The notes below the pieces were generated by a model. That model made no database searches and was not told where the DNA came from. It was given only the letters and a program-made list of their open reading frames with translations. The translations under genes were made by a program, and so were the position numbers. This document shows, piece after piece, positions 7,366-14,964 of a stretch of DNA of 45,084 nucleotides (position 1 is the first letter of the stretch; each line of letters starts with the position of its first letter). The DNA is from DATHBP01 sp035296085. Its GTDB lineage: Bacteria; Actinomycetota; Actinomycetes; Propionibacteriales; Nocardioidaceae. Location: positions 1 through 45,084 of the forward strand of contig DATHBP010000169.1 of assembly GCA_035296085.1 (NCBI GenBank), read 5' to 3'.

Positions 7366-8991
7366 TCAGCGAGCGATCTCGGTGGCCCGCGACTCGCGGA
7401 CGACCGTCACCTTGATCTGGCCGGGGTAGGTGAGCTCCTCCTCGATCCGCTTGACCAGGTCGCGGGCGAGCACCTGTGCCTGGATGTCGTCGACCACGTC
7501 GGGGAGCACCATGACTCGCATCTCGCGTCCGGCCTGCATCGCGAACACCTTGTCGACGCCCTCGCAGCACAGCGCGATCTCCTCGAGTCGGTGCATGCGC
7601 TGGACGTACGCCTCCAGCGACTCACGGCGAGCGCCGGGCCGTCCGCCGCTGATCGCGTCGGCTGCCTGCACGAGAACCGCCTCGACGGTCTTCGGCTCGA
7701 CTTCGTTGTGGTGAGCCTCGATCGCGTGCACCACGTCCTCCGACTCGCCGTAGCGCCGGGCGAGGTCGGCGCCGACGATGGCGTGGCTTCCCTCGGCCTC
7801 ATGGGTGAGCGCCTTGCCGATGTCGTGCAGGAACGCCGCGCGCAGCGGCAGCGTACGGTCGATACCGAGCTCGTCGGCCATCATTGCGGCCAGGAACGCC
7901 GACTCGACGAGGTGCTTGAGAACGTTCTGCCCGTACGACGTTCGATAGCGCAGGCGGCCGAGCGTGTGTACGAGGTCGGGGTGCATCGCGGTGATGCCGA
8001 CTTCCACCAAGGCGTCCTCGCCGGCTCGCAGGCACACCTGCTCGACCTCTGCGGCGGAGCGGCTGTGCAGCTCCTCGATCCGGCTGGGATGGATGCGGCC
8101 GTCGAGCACCAGCGCCTCGAGCGTCCGCCGACCAACCTCCCGGCGTACCGGGTCGAAGCAACTCAGCAGCACCGCTTCCGGGGTGTCATCGATGATGAGG
8201 TTGACCCCCGTGGTCTGCTCGAAGGCGCGGATGTTGCGCCCTTCCCGGCCGATGATGCGGCCCTTCATGTCGTCGCCGGGCAGCGACACCACGGAGACGA
8301 CCGACTCGGCAGTCTGCTCGGTGGCGAGCCGTTGGATGACCGTGGTCAGGATGTGCCTGGCCCGCGACTCGCCTTCGTCGGTGGCCGCGCGTTCGATGTC
8401 GCGCGCGAGCAGCGCCGCCTGGCGCTTGGCGTCATTTGCGATCACCGCCACCAGCTCTGCTTTCGCCTCCTCCGCCGTCAGGCTGGCCACACGCTCCAAG
8501 GTGGCGGTTCGCTCCGCTGCGATGTCGAGCAGCTCCGCTTTCGTGCGGTCCAGCTGCTCTTGCAGCTCGTGCAGCTCGCTGGCGCGCTCGTCGAGGTGGC
8601 TGGCCTCCTGGTCGAGACGCTCCTCGCGCTCGGCCAGCCGCTGCTCACGGCGTTCGACGCTGTCTTGCTGCTCGCGCAGCTGAACGTGCAGCGCTGATGC
8701 CTGCTCCGCCGCCACGGCCGCGTGCCGTCGGCTTTGCTCTACGTCGAGCGCGGCCGTAGCCCGCAGAGAGGTGGCGTGCTCTCCCGCCTCCCGCCGGGTG
8801 TCGTCAGCCTCTGCCGCAGCTCGCTCGCGGATCGCTTCGGCGTCGCGCCTCGCGTGCTCCAGATCGGCCTGGGCAATGGCCGCCGGAGGCTGCACCCCTG
8901 CCGTTCGTCGGCGAGTCAGAACCCAGTAGCCCAGGAAGACCGCAAGCACGAGAACGTCGAGAACGATGACGACGAGAGCGGTGTTGCCCAT
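7366..8991 (-). CDS. rny: Ribonuclease Y, membrane-anchored endoribonuclease
   Basis: RNase Y initiates mRNA turnover by endonucleolytic cleavage at the inner face of the membrane. Domain order in the 541 residues: one N-terminal membrane helix (about 5-23), a long charged coiled coil (about 35-200), a KH domain (GRIIGREGRNIR, 244-255), then an HD domain with the catalytic H389-D390 in FLHDIGK. Length agrees with the family (about 520-540). Start: ATG 8991, with GGAGGAAGG just upstream. A longer reading from 9039 adds a basic peptide ahead of the membrane helix and is unlikely. It lies downstream of recX, a placement common in actinobacteria. Confidence 0.95.
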   Translation of the reverse strand: MGNTALVVIVLDVLVLAVFLGYWVLTRRRTAGVQPPAAIAQADLEHARRDAEAIRERAAAEADDTRREAGEHATSLRATAALDVEQSRRHAAVAAEQASALHVQLREQQDSVERREQRLAEREERLDQEASHLDERASELHELQEQLDRTKAELLDIAAERTATLERVASLTAEEAKAELVAVIANDAKRQAALLARDIERAATDEGESRARHILTTVIQRLATEQTAESVVSVVSLPGDDMKGRIIGREGRNIRAFEQTTGVNLIIDDTPEAVLLSCFDPVRREVGRRTLEALVLDGRIHPSRIEELHSRSAAEVEQVCLRAGEDALVEVGITAMHPDLVHTLGRLRYRTSYGQNVLKHLVESAFLAAMMADELGIDRTLPLRAAFLHDIGKALTHEAEGSHAIVGADLARRYGESEDVVHAIEAHHNEVEPKTVEAVLVQAADAISGGRPGARRESLEAYVQRMHRLEEIALCCEGVDKVFAMQAGREMRVMVLPDVVDDIQAQVLARDLVKRIEEELTYPGQIKVTVVRESRATEIAR

Positions 8992-9241
8992 GGTCTCGAC
9001 CCTTCCTCCGTGGCTGCGGGGGCGCGCAGCATTTCGCACGAAGGTTCTCCACCGCTGTCGCGGTGCACGGATCGACCAGTCGAGCCGGAACCGGTGCGAC
9101 TGGGTGGAACGCTGTGGTGTCTGGGTGGCTTCGGACGTTGCTGGTGTTCGTCTTCGGTATCGCGGCGTGCACAGTTGGCTTCGACCGCCGCAGCGGTGTC
9201 ACCTTCGTTGCTTCGGAGAGTAAGCGAAGGTAACGAAAGGG
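8992..9241. promoter_or_regulatory. recX-rny intergenic region with two hairpins
   Basis: A 250-bp gap. Next to the recX stop (about 9201-9239) is an imperfect inverted repeat, CCTTCGTTGCTTCG against CGAAGGTAACGAAAGG, a possible recX terminator. At 9050-9065 is a perfect CACCGC-TGTC-GCGGTG hairpin in the rny leader. It probably contains the rny promoter, but I could not assign convincing -35/-10 boxes. No small ORF in it looks real. Confidence 0.35.
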
Positions 9242-9829
9242 TCAAGGAGCCGCGTCGCGGTCGCGGTCGTCGACATCGCCCGACTCCTCGTCAAGCGCCT
9301 CGCGGACGACGCGGACCGCCAGGCCGCCCGGATATCCCTTGCGACCCAGCATCGCCGTCAGGCGGCGCATCCGAACAGAGCGCTCGAGGCCAGCGCTGGA
9401 GCGCAACTTGCGGCTCACCAGGCGACGAGCGGCGGCCAGCTCGTCATCGTCGGTCACCTCGTCGAGTGCCACCCCGGCCGTTTCCGGGTCGATACCGCGA
9501 CGGCGCAGCTCGGTGGCCAGAGCCCGTCGGGCAAGGCCACGGCCAGACTGTCGCGACTGCACCCATGCGCGGGCGAACGCGGTGTCGTCGACAAGCCCAA
9601 CCTCGCAGAAGCGATCGAGGACGTGCTCGGTGACGTCGTCGGGTACGCCGCGCCGAGCCATCGTCTGCGCCAGCTCTGCACGGCTGCGTGGAGCCGCCGA
9701 GAGCCGGGCGAGCGCGATCGAGCGAGCGACAGAGTGCGGGTCGGCGTCCGGACCGTCGTCGTCCGGTGGATGACCCCACCGGCTCGGCAAGGAGACGCCG
9801 GCGCTCTGTGCCGGCTTCGCGCGAGTCAA
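9242..9829 (-). CDS. recX: Regulatory protein RecX
   Basis: RecX binds RecA filaments and inhibits or remodels them. The 195-residue protein is built of helical tandem repeats typical of RecX: ARLSAAPRSRAELAQ, FCEVGLVDDTAFARAWV, LRRRGIDPETAG, MLGRKGYPGGLAVRVV. The acidic first 30 residues are variable in the family. The start used is TTG 9829, 5 bp after the recA stop, without a Shine-Dalgarno, so translation is probably coupled to recA. A later start within the first 30 codons is possible. It closes the recA-recX operon. Confidence 0.92.
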   Translation of the reverse strand: MTRAKPAQSAGVSLPSRWGHPPDDDGPDADPHSVARSIALARLSAAPRSRAELAQTMARRGVPDDVTEHVLDRFCEVGLVDDTAFARAWVQSRQSGRGLARRALATELRRRGIDPETAGVALDEVTDDDELAAARRLVSRKLRSSAGLERSVRMRRLTAMLGRKGYPGGLAVRVVREALDEESGDVDDRDRDAAP

Positions 9830-9834
9830 GGGAG

Positions 9835-10890
9835 TCAGAAGTCGATGCCCGTAGGCTCCGCCGGCGCCTGCTCCGCGTCGACCTGCGGCCCGACACCGAG
9901 CTTCTCCTTGATTCGCTTCTCTAGCTCGTTGGCGAGGTCAGGGTTGTCCTTCAAGAACGACCGAGCGTTCTCCTTGCCCTGACCGAGCTGGTCACCTTCG
10001 TAGGTGTACCAAGCGCCGGCCTTGCGGACGAGCCCCACGTCGACGCCCACATCGATCAGCCCGCCTTCTCGGCTGATGCCTTGCCCGTAGAGGATGTCGA
10101 ACTCCGCCAGCTTGAACGGCGGTGCCATCTTGTTCTTGGCGACCTTGATCCTGGTGCGGTTGCCCACCATCTCCGTGCCGTCCTTGAGCGTTTCGATGCG
10201 ACGGACGTCAAGGCGGATCGAGGCATAGAACTTCAGCGCCTTGCCGCCGGTCGTCGTCTCGGGACTCCCGAACATCACCCCTATCTTCTCCCGCAGCTGG
10301 TTGATGAAGATCGCGGTGGTGCCGGTCTGGTTGAGGGCGCCGGCGAGCTTGCGCAGCGCCTGGCTCATCAGGCGGGCCTGCAGGCCCACGTGGCTGTCGC
10401 CCATCTCGCCCTCGATCTCGGCGCGAGGCACCAGCGCTGCGACTGAGTCGATGACGATGACGTCCAACGCGCCGGACCGGATCAGCATGTCGGCGATCTC
10501 GAGCGCCTGCTCCCCGCTGTCGGGCTGGGAGACCAGCAAGGCGTCGGTGTCGACGCCCAGCCGCTGTGCATAGTCGGGGTCCAGGGCGTGCTCGGCGTCG
10601 ATGAACGCCGCGATGCCGCCCGCTCGCTGCGCGTTGGCCACGGCGTGCAGTGCGACGGTCGTCTTGCCGGAGGACTCCGGCCCGTAGATCTCCACCACCC
10701 GGCCGCGCGGCAAGCCGCCGATCCCGAGTGCGATGTCTAGAGCGATCGAGCCGGTCGGGATGACCTCGACCGGTGCTCTGCCGTCTTGCCCCAGCCGCAT
10801 CACGGCACCTTTGCCGTACTGCCGCTCGATCTGGGCCATCGTCGTGTCGAGCGCCTTGTCCCGGTCTTGAGCTGCCACTGGACCCACCAT
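9835..10890 (-). CDS. recA: Recombinase RecA
   Basis: RecA forms filaments on single-stranded DNA, catalyses strand exchange and triggers LexA self-cleavage. The 351 residues match the family throughout: QIERQYGKGAVMRLG, Walker A GPESSGKT (about 70-77), VIVIDSVAALVPRAE, the L2-region motif GGKALKFYAS, and an acidic C-terminal tail. No intein is present. ATG 10890 follows GAGGA with no spacer. GTG 10878 (VAAQDRDK) is 12 nt from it and closer to typical family starts, so the first four residues are uncertain. Two DNA-damage control elements lie upstream (10942-10964 and 11033-11048), and recX follows in the same operon. Confidence 0.97.
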   Translation of the reverse strand: MVGPVAAQDRDKALDTTMAQIERQYGKGAVMRLGQDGRAPVEVIPTGSIALDIALGIGGLPRGRVVEIYGPESSGKTTVALHAVANAQRAGGIAAFIDAEHALDPDYAQRLGVDTDALLVSQPDSGEQALEIADMLIRSGALDVIVIDSVAALVPRAEIEGEMGDSHVGLQARLMSQALRKLAGALNQTGTTAIFINQLREKIGVMFGSPETTTGGKALKFYASIRLDVRRIETLKDGTEMVGNRTRIKVAKNKMAPPFKLAEFDILYGQGISREGGLIDVGVDVGLVRKAGAWYTYEGDQLGQGKENARSFLKDNPDLANELEKRIKEKLGVGPQVDAEQAPAEPTGIDF

Positions 10891-10941
10891 TCCTCGTTCG
10901 TCGGGCGCTGCGCCCGGATCGTTGCCATGCCTGCCGAAAGG

Positions 10942-10964
10942 ACACTAGGAGCGGCCACCGACAC
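10942..10964 (-). promoter_or_regulatory. PafBC-type (RecA-NDp) promoter motif of recA
   Basis: On the minus strand the sequence reads GTGTCGGTG, then eight bases, then TAGTGT. This fits the actinobacterial LexA-independent recA promoter (TTGTCRGTG-N8-TAnnnT) at all positions except the first, weakly conserved T. In mycobacteria this motif is activated by PafBC. The -10 element would place the transcript start about 45 nt before the recA start codon. Confidence 0.75.
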
Positions 10965-11032
10965 CGCATCGGCAGCGGATCGAGCTTGTGGACCAAGGAG
11001 CCCGGTCAGCGCCCTGTGCACGCCAACCTAAC

Positions 11033-11048
11033 CCGAACACGTGTTCGA
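11033..11048. promoter_or_regulatory. LexA-binding site (SOS box) upstream of recA
   Basis: CCGAACACGTGTTCGA contains a perfect CGAAC-ACGT-GTTCG dyad matching the actinobacterial/Gram-positive SOS box core GAAC-N4-GTTC. It sits about 145 bp before the recA start, between recA and the DUF3046 gene, and would repress a distal recA promoter until DNA damage. Confidence 0.85.
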
Positions 11049-11084
11049 TTTCCCGGCGACACGCCGGACGCTGTGACGGGCACG

Positions 11085-11279
11085 TCAGCGCTCTGACGGC
11101 GGCAGCTCCAGCGCCTCCCACACGGCGCGCCACACGGCTCGGGCATCCTCACCCGCCGCCAGCGCCTCGCTCACGGTCCGCTCGCCCAGGCTCGCGAGGA
11201 CGTGCTGTTGAGCCCAGGTGCTCGCGTACGCGCGGCCGAGGTGGCGCTCCATCCGCTGCCAGAACTCCGTCAACCGCAC
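11085..11279 (-). CDS. DUF3046 family protein
   Basis: A 64-residue protein starting at GTG 11279 (VRLTEFWQRMERHLG). It matches the actinobacterial DUF3046 family: an RLTEFW start, then a helical YASTWAQQHVLASLG...TVSEALAAG region and a C-terminal VWRAVWEALELP. Members are small and of unknown function, and are very often encoded immediately upstream of recA in actinobacteria, as here. A longer frame reading to 11705 runs through the permease gene in another frame and is rejected. The Shine-Dalgarno is weak. Confidence 0.85.
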   Translation of the reverse strand: MRLTEFWQRMERHLGRAYASTWAQQHVLASLGERTVSEALAAGEDARAVWRAVWEALELPPSER

Positions 11280-11350
11280 GATGGGCAGTATCTCGGACGG
11301 ACCGGCTGCGGCTCCGACAGCCCAGAGCTCCAGCTCCGGGCGGTCCATTG

Positions 11351-12154
11351 CTACTTCAGCAGCAGCGCGTCGAGCCGGCGAGACGCGACGTAGAGGCCGA
11401 CACCACCCATGGCCGCGAGGTAGGCCACCGTGAAGAGGAGGTGCCAGCCGACCGTCCCGGTGGTCAGGCTCCGGACGAGGTCGACGCCTTGGTAGAGCGG
11501 AGTGGCCCGCACCAGCCACTGCACGGCGTCGGGGTAGGTGGACAGGGGGTAGAACGTCGCGGAGAACAAGAACATCGGGATGATCGCGAGCGTGACGTAC
11601 TCGAAGTCCTGCCAGCTGCGCATCCACGTCGTCAACGCCATGCCGGCGCCCGCGAACGCGAAGCCGATGAGCATCGCGGCGGGCAGTGCCAGCAGTGTCC
11701 ACCACGACGACGTCAGGTCCATGGCGACCATGACCAGTACGAAGCCGGCGGAGTAGGCCGTGCCACGCAGAAGCGCCCAGGTGATCTCGCCCGTCGCGAC
11801 GTCCCAGGGACGCAGCGGTGTGGCGAGGACCACGTCATAGAGCTTGGCGTACTTCATGCGGAAGAAGAGCCCGTAGGTGGAGTCGAACAGTGCACCGTTC
11901 ATCGCAGACGACGCCAGCATCGCCGGAGCGACGAAGTCGGTGTAGCCGATCATTGAGCCATCGGCGAGACGGAAGCTGCCGACCAGGCCGGCCACGCCGA
12001 CGCCGATGGAGAACAGGTAGAACACCGGCTCGAGGAACCCGGTCAGGAACACGACCCATTCGCGGCGGTAGACGGTGTAGTGGCGCTCCACCATCCGCCA
12101 GCCGCCCATGCGCAGCGGGGGCAGGGGAAGCACGCGCAGCGCGGACGACGCCAT
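11351..12154 (-). CDS. ABC-2 type transporter permease (second)
   Basis: A 267-residue membrane protein with about six hydrophobic helices. A cytoplasmic N-terminus (VERHYTVYRREWVVF) is followed by FLTGFLEPVFYLFSIGVGV, and the C-terminal half has PMFLFSATFYPLSTYPD, the usual ABC-2 motif. It is homologous to the adjacent permease (12154-12945). The two would form the heterodimeric channel for the ATPase at 12945-13985, as in DrrABC/NodIJ-type exporters. Its ATG 12154 overlaps the preceding stop by one base (TGATG). A reading extending to 13252 is an out-of-register fusion through the upstream genes and was trimmed. The substrate is unknown. Confidence 0.9.
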   Translation of the reverse strand: MASSALRVLPLPPLRMGGWRMVERHYTVYRREWVVFLTGFLEPVFYLFSIGVGVAGLVGSFRLADGSMIGYTDFVAPAMLASSAMNGALFDSTYGLFFRMKYAKLYDVVLATPLRPWDVATGEITWALLRGTAYSAGFVLVMVAMDLTSSWWTLLALPAAMLIGFAFAGAGMALTTWMRSWQDFEYVTLAIIPMFLFSATFYPLSTYPDAVQWLVRATPLYQGVDLVRSLTTGTVGWHLLFTVAYLAAMGGVGLYVASRRLDALLLK

Positions 12155-12945
12155 CACAGCACGAGCCGCTTCGTGAAGGACTTGATCGCCAGCCACCAGC
12201 CGACGCCCACCCAAAGCCCGAGGTAGGCGAGGTGGCCGAGCGCGGGGAGCACCGCCAGCTGGTCCGTGGTGAGCATGCGCGTGAGCTCCACGCCGTGCCA
12301 CACCGGAGTGAGGTACGCCAGCCACTCGAGTGCGTCGGGCATCTGCGAGACCGGGAAGAAGGCTCCGGAGAAGAGGAACATCGGAATCACGCCGAGGCGG
12401 TAGATGATCGCGAAGCCGCTGTCGCTCTCCAACCGGGCCGAGTAGGCGAACGTGGGGGTGGTGTACGCCATGCCCACGAGCACCCCCACGCAGGCGGCCG
12501 CCACGGCTCCAGCCAAGGTCTCGACGACGCCGAACACCGCGATGACCGCGACGAACACCGTGCTGGTGGTGAACAGCCGGAACGCGATGAAACCGAAGTG
12601 AGCCAGGAGGAGATCCCGCACTCGCATCGGGGTGGCGAGCATGGCCTGGTAGACCTTCTGCCACTTGATCATCGCCATCACCGGCCAGGTGGACTCGCTC
12701 ACGGCCGTCTGCATCGACATGGTGGCGAGCAAGCCGGGTGCAATGAAAGCGAGGTAGCTCAGGCCCCCCAGCCGGTCGGCGGGAGCGTTCGCGTCGACGA
12801 AACCCCCCAGCCCGATGCCCATGGCCCCGAGGTAGAGGAAAGGCATCAGGAAGTACGAGACGACGGTGCCCTTCCAGGTGCGGCGGAACACCGCGACCCA
12901 GTAGTCGAACTGGCGCAACGGGAGCTGTGCCGGCGCAAGCTCCAT
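12154..12945 (-). CDS. ABC-2 type transporter permease (first)
   Basis: A 263-residue integral membrane protein with an N-terminal amphipathic stretch (RQFDYWVAVFRRTWKGTV), about six membrane helices and the conserved ABC-2 region PMFLFSGAFFPVSQMPDALEWLAYLTPVWHGVEL. It pairs with the second permease (11351-12154) and the ATPase upstream. Start ATG 12945 overlaps the ATPase stop by one base, so the three genes are translationally coupled. Family knowledge points to export of a small molecule or lipid/polyketide-like compound. Nothing in the sequence names the substrate. Confidence 0.9.
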   Translation of the reverse strand: MELAPAQLPLRQFDYWVAVFRRTWKGTVVSYFLMPFLYLGAMGIGLGGFVDANAPADRLGGLSYLAFIAPGLLATMSMQTAVSESTWPVMAMIKWQKVYQAMLATPMRVRDLLLAHFGFIAFRLFTTSTVFVAVIAVFGVVETLAGAVAAACVGVLVGMAYTTPTFAYSARLESDSGFAIIYRLGVIPMFLFSGAFFPVSQMPDALEWLAYLTPVWHGVELTRMLTTDQLAVLPALGHLAYLGLWVGVGWWLAIKSFTKRLVL

Positions 12946-13985
12946 CAGTCGACCAGGGAACGGCCGGTGAGGCGTAGGAAGACGTCTTCGAGCGTCGAGC
13001 GCCGAACGAGGGAGCTGATGGGGTGCAGCCCTCGCCCGTACGCGGCGGCAACGGCGGCCTCGCCGTCGTCGGTGTAGAGCAGGAGCCGGTCGGGCAGTGC
13101 CTCGACCCGGTCAGCGAGGTCGGCGACGAGGGCGGCGTACTGCTCGTGTTCGCCGATCCCGAACCGCAGCTCCGCCACCTCTCGGGTGGAGTGCTGGCGG
13201 ATGAGGTCGACTGGTGAGCCCTCCGCCACGATGAGCCCGCCGTCCATGACAACCAGCCGGTCGCACAGCTGCTCGGCCTCGTCCATGTAGTGCGTGGTCA
13301 GTACGAGCGTGACGCCTTGCTGCTTGAGCCGGAACAAGCGGTCCCACAGCGAGTGCCGGGCCTGCGGGTCGAGACCTGTCGTCGGCTCGTCGAGCAGCAG
13401 CAGCTCCGGCGAGTTGATGAGCGACCGGGCGATCGTCAGGCGGCGCTTCATGCCACCGGAGAGGTCGTCGATCTTGGCGGCCGCCTTGTCCGTGAGCTGC
13501 ACGAAGCCGAGTAGCTCGTCGGCCCGTTCGTTGCACTCGCGACGGCTCATGCCGAAGTAGCGGCCGTAGACGGTGAGGTTCTCCTTTACCGACAGCTCGG
13601 TGTCGAGAGTGTCCTCTTGCGGGCACACGCCGAGCCGAGCCCGGATCTGCGGCCCCTCGGTCGCCGGGTCGCGCCCGAGGATGCGCAGCTCCCCTGCCGT
13701 GACCGGCGAGACCGCACCGATCATGCGCATCGTCGAGGACTTGCCAGCCCCGTTGGGGCCGAGGAACCCGAAGGCCTCGCCGCGATGGACCTCCACGTCG
13801 ATCCCGCGCACGGCCTCGAACTCGCCGAAGCGCTTGACCAGGCCGCGGGCGGTGATCAGCGCGGTCGACGACGTCGGAGCCAGCGCGTCGATGGGTTGGC
13901 CGAGCGGCTCGACAGGCACGGGACCGGAGCGTACAGACGCGGCTGGACCGGCTCGACCGGTTTGTCGCTCCTGGAGTGCGACCAT
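12945..13985 (-). CDS. ABC transporter ATP-binding protein (DrrA/CcmA-like)
   Basis: A 346-residue nucleotide-binding subunit. Walker A GPNGAGKSS (about 76-84), Q-loop VCPQEDTLD, signature LSGGMKRRL, Walker B LLLLDEP and H-loop TTHYMDEAE are all intact. The C-terminal 80 residues form the DrrA-type regulatory extension. The first 40 residues (GPVPVEPLGQPIDALAP) are low-complexity, so the true start may be a later GTG than ATG 13985. There is no Shine-Dalgarno before the ATG, and the divergent esterase begins only 5 bp away. First gene of a three-gene exporter operon. Confidence 0.92.
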   Translation of the reverse strand: MVALQERQTGRAGPAASVRSGPVPVEPLGQPIDALAPTSSTALITARGLVKRFGEFEAVRGIDVEVHRGEAFGFLGPNGAGKSSTMRMIGAVSPVTAGELRILGRDPATEGPQIRARLGVCPQEDTLDTELSVKENLTVYGRYFGMSRRECNERADELLGFVQLTDKAAAKIDDLSGGMKRRLTIARSLINSPELLLLDEPTTGLDPQARHSLWDRLFRLKQQGVTLVLTTHYMDEAEQLCDRLVVMDGGLIVAEGSPVDLIRQHSTREVAELRFGIGEHEQYAALVADLADRVEALPDRLLLYTDDGEAAVAAAYGRGLHPISSLVRRSTLEDVFLRLTGRSLVD

Positions 13986-13990
13986 GAGCT

Positions 13991-14854
13991 GTGGTTGACA
14001 CACCGACGCAGCCGCCCCCGCCTGCCCGGCGCGAGCCGACGCTGACGCGGCGTACCCTCGTCGCAGGTGGGTGCACCCTGGCGGCCGGAGCCGTCGCGGG
14101 GGCGGCGTACTCACAGGTGCCACCGGGGGTGCTGATCCGCCTCGGCCTCGCTGACCGTCCGGACTTCTTCGTGCCGGCCGCGCCGGAAGGACGCGTGCGC
14201 CTCGAGACGGTCACCTCGGTGGCCCGCGGCCGAGACGTCCAGCTCTTCACCGCCGTCCCCCAGGGCTTCGGCGATGGCGCCGGCCTGCCCGTGCTGGTCG
14301 TACTCCATGGAGCCACCGCACGCGCCACGGACTACCGCGCGTTCGGGTTCGGCCGGTTCCTGACCGCTGCCGTACGCCGGGGCGCAGCACCCTTCGTCGT
14401 TGCTGGCGCGGACGGCGGCCCGCACTTCTGGGCTCCCGACCCGGCCACCGGCGACGACCCGCAGCGCATGCTCTTGGAGGAGCTGCCGACGTGGCTGGAC
14501 GATCGCGGCTTCGACGGCGACCGGCGCGCCTTGTGGGGCTGGTCGATGGGCGGCTACGGCAGCTTGCGCGCCGCGCAGGTCCAGCCCGGGTGGGCGCGGG
14601 CCGTCGCCGCCTTCAGCCCGGCAGTCGCACCGGGCGACGACGTCTTCGCAGACGTGGACGCACTGACCGCCACCCCGCTCGGCATCTGGTGCGGTACGGA
14701 CGACCCGTTCTACGACGCGACCAGGGCCCTCGTGGCAACGCTCCCCCGCCCCCCCGCCGTCGCGGAGTTCAGCGCCGGCGCCCACACGCGGGTCTACTGG
14801 AGCGACCACACGCTGCGGGCGTTCGCATTCGTGGCTGAGCACCTGAGCGGCTGA
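13991..14854 (+). CDS. Putative secreted esterase, alpha/beta-hydrolase (esterase D/antigen 85-like superfamily)
   Basis: A 287-residue protein with a Tat-like leader: RRTLVAGG followed by a small-residue hydrophobic stretch ending AGAAYSQ (about 18-42). The catalytic serine lies in GWSMGGYGS, the family nucleophile elbow. Candidate acid and base are in CGTDDPFYD and GAHTRVYWSDH. It fits the PF00756-type esterase fold, but the substrate is unknown. Start GTG 13991 lacks a good Shine-Dalgarno and lies 5 bp from the divergent ABC ATPase start, so a slightly later start is possible. lhr follows on the same strand after about 110 bp. Confidence 0.8.
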   Translation: MVDTPTQPPPPARREPTLTRRTLVAGGCTLAAGAVAGAAYSQVPPGVLIRLGLADRPDFFVPAAPEGRVRLETVTSVARGRDVQLFTAVPQGFGDGAGLPVLVVLHGATARATDYRAFGFGRFLTAAVRRGAAPFVVAGADGGPHFWAPDPATGDDPQRMLLEELPTWLDDRGFDGDRRALWGWSMGGYGSLRAAQVQPGWARAVAAFSPAVAPGDDVFADVDALTATPLGIWCGTDDPFYDATRALVATLPRPPAVAEFSAGAHTRVYWSDHTLRAFAFVAEHLSG

Positions 14855-14855
14855 C

Positions 14856-14871
14856 CGGCCGCAAGAGGCCG
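14856..14871 (+). terminator. Short hairpin after the esterase gene
   Basis: CGGCC-GCAAGA-GGCCG begins directly after the esterase stop codon. The stem is five GC pairs with a six-base loop and no U-tract. Terminator function is only inferred from position. Confidence 0.3.
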
Positions 14872-14964
14872 ACCGCCCGTTGCGACGGACCGCCTGCCGG
14901 TGCGGTGGCCGGGCTGGTAACCGCTCCCGTGCCATTGTCGGTGGCGTCGGCGAGGATGGCGCAC

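Noticed and set aside
7351..8697. 448-codon plus-strand frame
   Set aside because: Antisense to RNase Y, whose domains are all intact on the minus strand.
11280..11705. Long N-terminal extension of the DUF3046 frame
   Set aside because: It overlaps the permease gene in another frame; the conserved family start is GTG 11279.
12154..13252. Upstream part of a 633-codon frame reading through both ABC genes into the second permease
   Set aside because: The upstream portion is out of frame with the first permease and the ATPase, both of which are complete with their own starts and overlapping stops.
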